64,000 bases of DNA. It comes from Photobacterium lipolyticum. Lineage in GTDB: Bacteria; Pseudomonadota; Gammaproteobacteria; Enterobacterales; Vibrionaceae. Below the pieces are notes generated by a model. The model was not told the origin of the DNA and did no database searches. It saw only the letters and a list, made by a program, of their open reading frames with translations. The stretch covers positions 124,001 through 188,000 of the forward strand of contig NZ_PYMC01000009.1 of NCBI RefSeq assembly GCF_003026475.1, given 5' to 3'. Shown here piece after piece: positions 54,673 to 63,360 of this stretch (positions are counted from its first letter, which is position 1; each line of letters starts with the position of its first letter). Position numbers and translations under genes: made by a program.

Positions 54673-55410
54673 ATGAACGTTTTTGTTGCTGAACTCTTTG
54701 GAACGTTTTTGCTCGTGCTACTAGGTTGTGGTGTGGTGGCAAACGTCGTGCTAAAGGGCAGTAAGGCGGAAAATTCCGGCTGGATAGTAATTTCCCTAGG
54801 TTGGGGGTTTGGTGTCGGTATTGCCGTTTATGCTGCCGGTTGGGTAAGTGGCGCACACTTAAATCCCGCGGTGACATTAGGTTTTTGGGCGATTGGTGGC
54901 ATAAGTGCCCAAATGGCCATGGTATATATAATTGCACAGTGTATCGGTGCATTTTTAGGTGCAATAGTTCTATGGCTGGCGTACAAACAACACTTCGACG
55001 AGACAGCCGATCCCGGTTTGGTTCTGGCCGCATTTTCAACCGGTGCTGCTATCCGAAACACCAAATGGAACATTATTTCAGAAGCTATTAGTACCGCAGT
55101 ATTGATGATCGGGATCTTGGCGATTTTCACCGCGAATAACGGAATTGGTGCCGGATTTGGTCCATATGCTGTCGCTATTTTGGTATGTACTATAGGTCTG
55201 TGTCTGGGTGGGAATACAGGCTACGCCGTCAATCCGGCTCGCGATTTGATGCCACGTATCGCCCACGCATTATTACCCATTAAAAACAAAGGTAACTCTG
55301 ACTGGGGCTACGCTCTCGTGCCTGTGGTTGGACCGATAATAGGGGCAGTACTTGGCGCACTGCTCTGGAATAATTTGCTGTTACCCGTTTTCACCCAACA
55401 AATAAGCTGA
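54673..55410 (+). CDS. glpF: glycerol facilitator (aquaglyceroporin, MIP family)
   Basis: This 245-residue inner-membrane channel has six helices and two NPA half-helices: HLNPAVTLGFW and YAVNPARDLMPR. The Asp after the second NPA-R (NPARD) is the signature of glycerol-conducting channels such as GlpF rather than water-only aquaporins. It is the first gene of the dha operon, so it probably brings in glycerol or dihydroxyacetone for the kinase. GAGGTG precedes the ATG. Confidence 0.93.
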   Translation: MNVFVAELFGTFLLVLLGCGVVANVVLKGSKAENSGWIVISLGWGFGVGIAVYAAGWVSGAHLNPAVTLGFWAIGGISAQMAMVYIIAQCIGAFLGAIVLWLAYKQHFDETADPGLVLAAFSTGAAIRNTKWNIISEAISTAVLMIGILAIFTANNGIGAGFGPYAVAILVCTIGLCLGGNTGYAVNPARDLMPRIAHALLPIKNKGNSDWGYALVPVVGPIIGAVLGALLWNNLLLPVFTQQIS

Positions 55411-55438
55411 CTCTACGCAGAATCATAAGGATAGAACG

Positions 55439-56506
55439 ATGAAAAAAATGATTAATAAAGTCGATAACGTAGTTAAAGAGCAACTTCAAGGTATTGCCAA
55501 GGCTCACCCTGAACTCGACGTAAGCTTAGATCCTATGTATATCGTGCGACGAGAGCACCAAAAGACCAAGGTAGCCCTTATCTCGGGTGGCGGTAGCGGC
55601 CATGAGCCGATGCACGGCGGTTTTGTGGGTAAAGGTATGTTAGATGGTGCATGCCCCGGTGAGATGTTCACCTCTCCAACCCCCGATCAAATGTACGAAT
55701 GTGGTCAAAAGGTCGATTCTGGTGAAGGCGTTCTGTTTCTTGTCAAAAATTACACCGGTGACGTATTGAACTTTGAAACCGCGGTTGAGCTTCTTCACGG
55801 TGACGGTATCAAAGTACAGGCAACCCTGATTGATGATGATGTCGCAGTGAAAGACAGCTTGTATACGGCAGGACGTCGCGGAGTTGCAACCACCGTGCTG
55901 GCTGAGAAAATTCTCGGAGCAGCGGCCGAAGAAGGCTACAACCTGGATAAAATCAGCGGGCTGGCTAAACGTATTGCCAACCGCGGACGTTCGTTTGGTG
56001 TTGCACTTTCCGCTTGTACCGTTCCGGCGGCGGGTAAACCAAGTTTTGAGCTGGATGACAGCGAAATTGAGTTTGGTGTTGGGATCCACGGCGAACCGGG
56101 TATTGAGCGCCGGGCCTTTACGGATGGCGACACGATCACCAGCGATATGATGAACGAGATCTTAGATAATACTCCATATCAACGTATCGTTCGCCGTTGG
56201 GACAATGATGCCGGTGAATGGCAAGACGAATCCTGGGTCACCGAATCGCTCCAGTCTGGCGATAAAGTTATTGTGTTAGTGAACAACCTCGGGGCAACGC
56301 CACAATCTGAGCTTTATATGGTATATCGCAAAGTTGCAGAACTACTGGAGCTGCAAGATATTAAAATCGAGCGCAACCTTATTGGCAGCTATTGCACGTC
56401 ATTAGATATGCAGGGCGTTTCTATCACAGTGCTAAAAGTCGATGATGAGATGCTATCTCTGTACGATATGCCCGTTAATACACCGGCAATGCGCTGGGGC
56501 TGCTAA
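55439..56506 (+). CDS. dhaK: dihydroxyacetone kinase subunit DhaK
   Basis: This 355-residue substrate-binding subunit of the PEP-dependent dihydroxyacetone kinase matches the length of E. coli DhaK (356). It holds [19 protein letters not shown] (substrate and DhaL contact), [35 protein letters not shown] and the covalent His217 in [11 protein letters not shown], which forms a hemiaminal with the substrate. GATAGAACG with a purine-rich site lies before the ATG, 28 bases after glpF. Confidence 0.97.
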   Translation: MKKMINKVDNVVKEQLQGIAKAHPELDVSLDPMYIVRREHQKTKVALISGGGSGHEPMHGGFVGKGMLDGACPGEMFTSPTPDQMYECGQKVDSGEGVLFLVKNYTGDVLNFETAVELLHGDGIKVQATLIDDDVAVKDSLYTAGRRGVATTVLAEKILGAAAEEGYNLDKISGLAKRIANRGRSFGVALSACTVPAAGKPSFELDDSEIEFGVGIHGEPGIERRAFTDGDTITSDMMNEILDNTPYQRIVRRWDNDAGEWQDESWVTESLQSGDKVIVLVNNLGATPQSELYMVYRKVAELLELQDIKIERNLIGSYCTSLDMQGVSITVLKVDDEMLSLYDMPVNTPAMRWGC

Positions 56507-56520
56507 GCAATAAGGAATAC

Positions 56521-57150
56521 ATGATGACAATTACGAAACAACAAATCGTTCAGTGGCTTGAAACATCAGCCGACGTATTTAAAGACGAACAAGATTTTCT
56601 GACTGAGTTAGACAGAGAAATAGGCGATGCTGATCATGGTCTAAATATGAACCGCGGCTTTCAAAAAGTGAAAGAGAAACTACCGAGTGTTGCCGATAAG
56701 GATATTGGTACTATTTTAAAAACCACTGGAATGACCCTGCTTTCGAGCATCGGTGGGGCCAGTGGCCCGCTGTATGGTACTTTCTTTATTCGTAATGCAG
56801 CCAGCGTGATGGCTAAAGAAGAGCTAAGCCTTGCTGAGCTCACCAAGATGCTTCAGGATGGCATGGACGGGATTGTTCAGCGTGGAAAAGCGGAAGTTGG
56901 TGATAAAACCATGATCGACACCTGGAACGGCATTATGGAAAGCCTGAAGCAAAATCAAGATGCTAGTGTTTACGATGCCTTGAGTATCGCCGTGGCGGAA
57001 GCTGAAAGCGCAATGAAAAACACCATTCCAATGCAAGCGAGAAAAGGACGAGCAAGCTATTTAGGTGAGCGTTCTATCGGCCATCAAGACCCAGGTGCGA
57101 CATCCGCGTACCTACTCTTCACTGAACTGCGCAACGCTTCAGCGCTATAA
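56521..57150 (+). CDS. dhaL: dihydroxyacetone kinase subunit DhaL (ADP-binding)
   Basis: This 209-residue DhaL subunit holds ADP as a cofactor and transfers phosphate from DhaM to dihydroxyacetone on DhaK. Visible: LDREIGDADHGLNMNRGF with the Asp cluster that binds Mg-ADP, TLLSSIGGASGPLYGTFF, VGDKTMIDTW and the end MQARKGRASYLGERSIGHQDPGA, all family signatures. It starts 14 bases after dhaK. The first or second ATG could be used. Confidence 0.97.
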   Translation: MMTITKQQIVQWLETSADVFKDEQDFLTELDREIGDADHGLNMNRGFQKVKEKLPSVADKDIGTILKTTGMTLLSSIGGASGPLYGTFFIRNAASVMAKEELSLAELTKMLQDGMDGIVQRGKAEVGDKTMIDTWNGIMESLKQNQDASVYDALSIAVAEAESAMKNTIPMQARKGRASYLGERSIGHQDPGATSAYLLFTELRNASAL

Positions 57151-57212
57151 GTACACTCCATCCTCTTTGTTGTTCGGGGTGGCATCGCGCCACCTCAGTT
57201 TAAGGTTTGATT

Positions 57213-59705
57213 ATGGTCAGTATTGTAATTGTTTCCCACAGTCCGGATTTAGCCAAAGGCGTCCATGCGTTGGCAGCCCAGATGACCCAGGGAAAAGTAA
57301 AAATAGCCGTCGCAGCCGGTGTAGATGATCCTGAGAACCCAATTGGTACCGACGCCGTTGCCGTGATGATGGCAATCGAAGAGGTGTATTCTCCGCAAGG
57401 CGTCCTGGTTTTGGTAGATATGGGTAGTGCAATTCTAAGTACGGATATGGCATTAGAGCTCATTAGTAGTGAGCAGGCCGCCAATGTACACGTCTGTGCT
57501 GCGCCGCTAATCGAAGGTACCATGTCGGCAAGTGTTGCAGCAGCGGCAGGCATGCCACTGGATGAAGTGATCAATGAAGCACACAGTGCATTATTAGCAA
57601 AATACCAGCTGTTAGACCAAAGCGCCAAGCTTCCTGGTGGTATACAGGCAAATTATCAACCCGATCCTGTAGATAGTGAAAACGAAATTGAATTTGAGTG
57701 GCAGGTGAAAAATCCTCACGGCATTCACGCCAGACCTGCCTCTGCGATTGTGGGCGCCATCAGTCCATTTGATGCCCAAGTCTGGCTGAGCTGCCATGAC
57801 ACGCGAGTCAGTGCCAAGAGTATCAACAGTATTGCGCTATTGGGCGTAAAACAGGGTGACAGCCTAACCTGTATTGCCAGCGGCGAAGAGGCGCAACAGG
57901 CGTTGCAGGCCTTCGCCTTACTCGCAGAGAGCCATTTTAACGAATCTATTGATGAGAGAAGTGATGAGGTAGCGGTTGAAGCTTCCCATCAGGTACACCA
58001 CGTTGCCGAAGAAGACGGACGCTTGAGTGCTATTGGCGCATCCGAGGGGATTGCCATTGCACCAATTTGGCACTACCGGATCACCATGCCCGAAGCACGT
58101 GAACGTGACTATTTAGATTATGAGCAGGAATGGCAGCTGTTTGACCAGGCGTGTGATATCGCCCGGCGAGATCTGGCCGAGTTGGCAAACCAAACCGCAA
58201 CAGCAGGCTCAAAATCAGAAAGTGAAATTTTTACTGCGCACAGCCAAATGTTGGCAGATCCAGAGCTTGGCAATCAAATCAAGCAAATGCTAAAAGATGC
58301 GGTCAACGTGGACAGTGCCTGGTTGCAAGTTATCGAGCAGACGGCGCAGGCATACAAAGATTCACCAAGTGAATATATGCAGGCGCGGGCCAACGATGTT
58401 TACGATGTGGGCCGCCGGGTGATGGGGTTGCTCATTGGTGAAACGGAACCTCAAATCGTGCTTACTGAGCCGGTCATTTTAGTTGCCACGGATCTTTCAC
58501 CATCAGATACCGCGCAGCTTGATCCGAATATGGTCCAAGGCATTATCCTGGAGCAGGGAGGGAGTACATCACACTCAGCCATTCTTGCCCGTGCACTAGG
58601 GATCCCGGCCGTCGTTGGGCTCAACGACATCATGTCGCGAAGCCAGGAGGGCGACGTCGCGATTATTAACGGTAGCAGCGGCGGTGTCTGGCTGGCACCG
58701 ATGGCGCAACAGCTTGAAACCGCGCAGCAAGAACTTGAACAGCTTCATCGCCAAAGAGAGCAAGACCAGGCGCTGGCGATGGAAAAAGCCAAAACACAAG
58801 ACGGCAAGCTGGTGGATGTCTTTGCCAACCTTGCCAGCGTGGAAGATGCTGAGCAGGCGCTTGCCTGCGGAGCCGAAGGGGTCGGGCTGGTGCGCAGTGA
58901 ATTCCTCTTTATGGATAGCGAAAAAGCACCGTCCGAGCAGAGCCAATATGAATTTTATTCACGTATTGCCGGAGTCTTCGGTGAAAAGCCAGTGATCATC
59001 CGGACTCTCGACATTGGTGGCGACAAGCCTTTAGCTTATTTGCAGCAAGGGGCTGAAGAGAACCCGTTCCTGGGGTGCCGGGGCCTGCGCTTATGTTTGC
59101 AAAATGTGGATATATTCAAACTGCAGCTGAACGCCTTGCTTCGGGCCCGGGCTGAACATCCTAACCTGCAAGTGATGTTCCCAATGGTTTCAACCCCTGA
59201 TGAGTTGCGCCAGGCGAAATCTCTGCTCGAGTCTTGCTATCAGGTACTGCAACATGATGGCGTGCCAGCCGCGATACCAGATATCGGCATTATGATTGAA
59301 GTGCCTGCGGCGGTAGCCAATGCTAAGCAGTTAGCCAAAGAGGTAAGCTTCTTCAGTATTGGAACTAATGATCTCACTCAGTATGTGATGGCAGCCGACA
59401 GAGGTAACGATGCGGTCTCCTACTTAGTATCTGCGGCTCAGCCTGCAGTGTTGCGGATGATTGAAATGGCGGCGCAAGCGGCTCACGATGCCGGGATCAC
59501 CATTGGGATCTGCGGTGAGATGGCCGGCGACCCCAAACTAACAGCGACTCTCATCGGCTTGGGTATTGATGAACTGAGCATGAGCCCTATCCGTATCGCT
59601 GGGGTTAAGCAGGCGATGCGTACCACCCAGAGCAAGCATGCAGCGTTAAAAGCGAAAGAGATCCTAAATGCCGAGACCTTAGAACAGGTACTGGCCATGC
59701 TTTAA
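57213..59705 (+). CDS. dhaM: multiphosphoryl transfer protein DhaM with complete Enzyme I
   Basis: This 830-residue fusion delivers phosphate from PEP to DhaL. Domains: EIIA-like with His9 (VIVSHSPDLAKGV), HPr with His172 (NPHGIHARPAS), Enzyme I N-terminal half with His454 (GGSTSHSAILARALGIPAV), and a full C-terminal PEP-binding TIM barrel (RTLDIGGDKPLAYL, FFSIGTNDLTQY) with the catalytic cysteine Cys767 (GICGEMAGD). E. coli DhaM stops after part of the Enzyme I domain (472 residues) and needs the general Enzyme I; this one should work from PEP by itself. The ATG at 57213 follows AAGG. Confidence 0.95.
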   Translation: MVSIVIVSHSPDLAKGVHALAAQMTQGKVKIAVAAGVDDPENPIGTDAVAVMMAIEEVYSPQGVLVLVDMGSAILSTDMALELISSEQAANVHVCAAPLIEGTMSASVAAAAGMPLDEVINEAHSALLAKYQLLDQSAKLPGGIQANYQPDPVDSENEIEFEWQVKNPHGIHARPASAIVGAISPFDAQVWLSCHDTRVSAKSINSIALLGVKQGDSLTCIASGEEAQQALQAFALLAESHFNESIDERSDEVAVEASHQVHHVAEEDGRLSAIGASEGIAIAPIWHYRITMPEARERDYLDYEQEWQLFDQACDIARRDLAELANQTATAGSKSESEIFTAHSQMLADPELGNQIKQMLKDAVNVDSAWLQVIEQTAQAYKDSPSEYMQARANDVYDVGRRVMGLLIGETEPQIVLTEPVILVATDLSPSDTAQLDPNMVQGIILEQGGSTSHSAILARALGIPAVVGLNDIMSRSQEGDVAIINGSSGGVWLAPMAQQLETAQQELEQLHRQREQDQALAMEKAKTQDGKLVDVFANLASVEDAEQALACGAEGVGLVRSEFLFMDSEKAPSEQSQYEFYSRIAGVFGEKPVIIRTLDIGGDKPLAYLQQGAEENPFLGCRGLRLCLQNVDIFKLQLNALLRARAEHPNLQVMFPMVSTPDELRQAKSLLESCYQVLQHDGVPAAIPDIGIMIEVPAAVANAKQLAKEVSFFSIGTNDLTQYVMAADRGNDAVSYLVSAAQPAVLRMIEMAAQAAHDAGITIGICGEMAGDPKLTATLIGLGIDELSMSPIRIAGVKQAMRTTQSKHAALKAKEILNAETLEQVLAML

Positions 59706-59730
59706 GCAGCCATTTTCAACCTCATAACAA

Positions 59731-59755
59731 AGCCGCACGCAAGAGTGCGGCTTTT
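59731..59755 (+). terminator. terminator after dhaM
   Basis: AGCCGCAC-GCAAGA-GTGCGGCT followed by TTT, just after the dhaM stop and before convergent dhaR. Confidence 0.85.
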
Positions 59756-59801
59756 CACTGCCGTTCATCTCCCTTTTATACTCAAACCTCTTCATCTTTG
59801 G

Positions 59802-61766
59802 TTATTTATAATCAGCCATATCAATACCGTAGCCCTTTAGCTTGCGCCATAACGTGGTGCGGCCCACCTGCAAATCGTCACACATTGTGCTGATTTTTCC
59901 TCGACAATGCACCGCAGAACGTATGATGGTGTTCTTTTCAGCATCGGCCAGAGAGTTTGACTGTAACTGTTTATCTCCAACCGTTTCTCGCTCTGTTGCT
60001 GAAAGAATGGAATCGGGTAGATCTTTGACCCGGATCACATTCGCATGGGCAAAATTGGCAGCGCGCTCTATTACATTACGCAGCTCTCTATGGTTGCCAG
60101 GCCAGCGATACCGCATTAAAAGTGACATCGCCTCTTGGCTAATGGTGAGGGGGGTTTTCTTTTCGGCTTCCAAGTGAGTGAGTTTTCGTTCAACTAAGGT
60201 AGACACATCCTCAATGCGCTCGCGAAGTGGCGGTACTTGGATATCAAAAGTTTGCAACTCTAAATGCAGTTGCCTGCGAAAATGCTTTTCCAGAACATAC
60301 TGATCCAAATCGACATTAGACGTTGCAACGATACGAACATCCAGTGAGACAATATTGCCATTCATGCGGTTTAACAGCCCTGTTTTCAGGAGGTGGAGTA
60401 AGGCTGCTTGTACTTCGGAAGACAGACACTCCACTTGATCTAGAAACAAGGTGCCACCGTTAGCCAGTTCAAATTTCGACGCAGAGGCTTGATCACCGTC
60501 CAGTGCTGAGCCTAAAAATTCGGTCGCCATTAGCTCTTTGGGAATGGCCTGGCAGTTAATGGCAATAAAGGGCTGGCCATGTCTTTCACTGGCGTTGTGG
60601 ATCGCCTGGGCAAGGTGGCTTTTTCCTATTCCATCCTCCCCGTGGAGCAGAATAGGCCCGCGCCCTTTTGCGGCATGGCGCGCCTGGCGGATCACGCGTT
60701 GCATGGCATCCGAAACCCCTGTAATGTCATCAAACGTTAATCTTGCTCGGTTTCCGGCATGCTGATGCACTAAATCGCGAATATGCTTGAGCGGATAGAG
60801 TAGGGCGATATAGCAGTGGGTATCGTTTTGAGCGTTTCTCACAATCTTTAGTGACATCACCAAGGAAATCAGCCGACCTTTACTCTCTATTGCGGTTTCG
60901 ACCATATCCAGCCCTTTTCCACGCTTGATGGCCTGGCGTACACGCTGAGGCATAGTGAGAACTGAGCTGATTTCTTGGCCCAATTCACTGGGTGTTAAGC
61001 CCAGGAGTTCACAGCCTTTTTGATTCAAATAATGAATCTTTCCATTGGGGTACCACGCCAGTACACCTTCATCAACCCCTTCCAGCAGGACATGTACCTC
61101 AGATAAGTGCTGATTAGACTCTGTTAGCATACTTTCAGCTTGCATTTGACTGGCAATATCGCGTGAAGCGGAATGAATTAAGCCCAGAGCAGAGACGCTG
61201 GCTTTTTCGGCTGGCAGCACCAATGCGACGCAGCCATGTGCTGAACCGGTACCATCAAATATTGGGGCGGCGTATACCGCAAAATCGTGTAGCGCCTGTT
61301 TAAAGTGTTCAAAGCCAGCCGTTCTGGTCGCTTTAGCTAAATGCATGGCACTTGAAATCGCGTTGTTACCTATTATTCCCTCTCGCCAATAAACGCCTTC
61401 CTGAATACCGAGTGCACCAAGTTTCTCTTGCATAACACTGTCTGCGTAGAAATACAGGGTGCAGCCGGTTTCATCGCAAACTAAAAAAGCACAGCTGTCG
61501 TTTTCCAGATATTCGTAAATATCTTCGATAGCCGGTACGGCAATATTTAAAAACTGTGCTTTGCTTTTTTGTATTGAGGCAAAAGTTACCCCTTTAGCCC
61601 TGTGTGGCATCGACCAATGATCGTGACGCTGTTGTCGACGACAGCGAGACCAAACTTGCTGTAGGTGCGGATCAATATCGGGGAGTTCAGCCTCTACAGA
61701 GGACTGAGAAACAAAGGCGTGCCAAATCTCTTTGGTTAATGTGCGACGAGATTGCATAGGAAACAT
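59802..61766 (-). CDS. dhaR: DhaR-type AAA+ regulator of the dha operon
   Basis: This 654-residue regulator converges with dhaM. Order: N-terminal region to about 65, GAF-type domain (LVCDETGCTLYFYAD), PAS domain (about 215-320, GVDEGVLAWYPNGKIHYLNQKGCELLGLTP), AAA+ domain and a Fis-type helix-turn-helix (MCDDLQVGRTTLWRKLKGYGI). The GAFTGA loop needed to contact sigma-54 is missing: the site reads FLGSALDGDQASASKFELANGG. Walker A is altered (GEDGIGKSHL) and Walker B has LDQ in place of LDE. E. coli DhaR also lacks GAFTGA and works with sigma-70, so this one probably does too. Confidence 0.93.
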   Translation of the reverse strand: MFPMQSRRTLTKEIWHAFVSQSSVEAELPDIDPHLQQVWSRCRRQQRHDHWSMPHRAKGVTFASIQKSKAQFLNIAVPAIEDIYEYLENDSCAFLVCDETGCTLYFYADSVMQEKLGALGIQEGVYWREGIIGNNAISSAMHLAKATRTAGFEHFKQALHDFAVYAAPIFDGTGSAHGCVALVLPAEKASVSALGLIHSASRDIASQMQAESMLTESNQHLSEVHVLLEGVDEGVLAWYPNGKIHYLNQKGCELLGLTPSELGQEISSVLTMPQRVRQAIKRGKGLDMVETAIESKGRLISLVMSLKIVRNAQNDTHCYIALLYPLKHIRDLVHQHAGNRARLTFDDITGVSDAMQRVIRQARHAAKGRGPILLHGEDGIGKSHLAQAIHNASERHGQPFIAINCQAIPKELMATEFLGSALDGDQASASKFELANGGTLFLDQVECLSSEVQAALLHLLKTGLLNRMNGNIVSLDVRIVATSNVDLDQYVLEKHFRRQLHLELQTFDIQVPPLRERIEDVSTLVERKLTHLEAEKKTPLTISQEAMSLLMRYRWPGNHRELRNVIERAANFAHANVIRVKDLPDSILSATERETVGDKQLQSNSLADAEKNTIIRSAVHCRGKISTMCDDLQVGRTTLWRKLKGYGIDMADYK

Positions 61767-62001
61767 TACTGCTTATTAGGTTCAGCCATCATCTTAGCGT
61801 TTTGGATCCGGAAAAAATAATGCCCAGATTGGAATATTGAGTTTTAGCAAAGCCCATTTTCATTAACAACAGAACGAAGGAAACCAGGAGGAGGCTGAAT
61901 TATATTCTATATTTTAGCTATAGGTGCGTATTGGGCCAGTCCGTCGTTATCACGCATGAAGCCAAACAATGTATAGGAACAACTAACTCTACGAGGCCGC
62001 C

Positions 62002-62547
62002 ATGCTTACATACTTTTATCTAGATATAGAAGGCATTGACAGTTTATATTCACAGATTGCCGATATCGGTATCGCTGGGTTGACTGCAGACTCAGAGCTA
62101 CCAACACTGAAAGCAACGAGCCACCTTACCACGGAGCAAAAATTGGCCACAGTCCTCAAAGTTCTGAGGCTAAAAAGAAAACTGTTCGCCTCTTTGGACG
62201 ACGCTCTCGAGCAGGCAAAGCAGGCGGAGGGAGTGCCTGAGCCTTTATATTTTGAGTTCGTGGAAAATTGCCTAATCCCCGGAAGGAAAGAATTTGAGTC
62301 AGCCGACGAGTTCTTCACATACATTCATTACAAGCAATTTATTGGATTCACATTTGAGCGACATCCTGATGTGGCAATGACGGGGAATCTCTACAAGTTC
62401 GAGCACGCTAACAGAGAAGAAACGAGAGGTATCATCAGCCCCCACCTCCAATTAATTATGAGTAGTGGAGAGGTTAAAATGAAAGGCTTTGGCGTTCTTC
62501 ATTCAATGCCTTGCTATGTAAAACCTTTTTATTTGAATGGCATATAA
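62002..62547 (+). CDS. hypothetical protein (181 aa)
   Basis: I do not recognise this protein with certainty. The start MLTYFYLDIEGIDSLYSQIA has the YLD...SLYSQ pattern seen in some DUF6414-like proteins, but that is a weak resemblance. A helical segment with many charged residues (LTTEQKLATVLKVLRLKRKLFASLDDALEQAKQA) is followed by an alpha/beta region (FIGFTFERHPDVAMTGNLYKFEH). It is soluble, has no signal peptide and stands alone beside the tRNA cluster, a common place for accessory genes. Confidence 0.6.
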   Translation: MLTYFYLDIEGIDSLYSQIADIGIAGLTADSELPTLKATSHLTTEQKLATVLKVLRLKRKLFASLDDALEQAKQAEGVPEPLYFEFVENCLIPGRKEFESADEFFTYIHYKQFIGFTFERHPDVAMTGNLYKFEHANREETRGIISPHLQLIMSSGEVKMKGFGVLHSMPCYVKPFYLNGI

Positions 62548-62673
62548 AAAGGTTTGGAAACTAAAGCCAGTATGTCGGAAGACACTTCGCCGACAATAAA
62601 GGAGTCATGACCATTAGGTTTTGATGAGCAAGAGAATACGGCATTCTAGCAACAGAAATCAGAGGGGATTGTT

Positions 62674-62748
<75 letters not shown>

Positions 62749-62755
62749 AAAATAA

Positions 62756-62831
<76 letters not shown>

Positions 62832-62875
62832 ACACTTTATCTTGTTGTATTCATGCTTATGCCCAAATACGAATT

Positions 62876-62966
62876 TGGCGGAGAGATAGGGATTTGAACC
62901 CTAGATACGCTATAAACGTATGCCGGTTTTCAAGACCGGTGCTTTCAACCACTCAGCCATCTCTCC
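62876..62966 (-). tRNA. tRNA-Ser(TGA)
   Basis: A 91-base class II tRNA with long variable arm on the minus strand: acceptor GGAGAGA...TCTCTCC, anticodon loop CTTGAAA (TGA), T-loop GGTTCAAATCC, encoded CCA. First gene of the tRNA cluster. Confidence 0.95.
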
Positions 62967-63360
62967 AAGGCGGTAGATAGTAGGGAATACCGAGGGTAAT
63001 GTAAAGTTCAACTGAGTTAACTGGTCAATATATAACCCATTGAACGTAATAAGCATAGACTGCACCGAATTTTGAGAGTGGGATCATAAATTGTGGGGGG
63101 GGGTATGAGGTATGTTTCACATGAGGATTTTTAGTTCCAACTGATTTGCCCCTTTCCCTGTGAAAGGGGCCTTTTTTTACCTATAAGAAAATAGCTAGAA
63201 GTTATTTATTACTTGGGTATAAGCACTTACTACTTTGGTGTTTTTTTAAATTATAAAGCAGCTATGAGTTGATTGACTATCTGTTCAGATTCTGAATTGA
63301 TCAACAAAGTCATGTAAACTAGTGTTTTATAAAATTATCGTCAAATCGAAGGTTGGGAAA
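62967..63360. other. region upstream of the tRNA cluster and of the last gene
   Basis: It should contain the tRNA promoter on the minus strand and, after the terminator at 63148, the promoter of the 63361 gene. A half copy of the dispersed repeat is near 63212 (TTGGGTATA). A candidate sRNA may end at 63179 (see the terminator). Confidence 0.4.
63148..63179 (+). terminator. strong plus-strand terminator without a known upstream gene
   Basis: GCCCCTTTC-CCTG-TGAAAGGGGC followed by CTTTTTTT. No plus-strand gene lies between the tRNA genes and it, so it may close a short RNA starting near 63040-63100. Confidence 0.85.
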
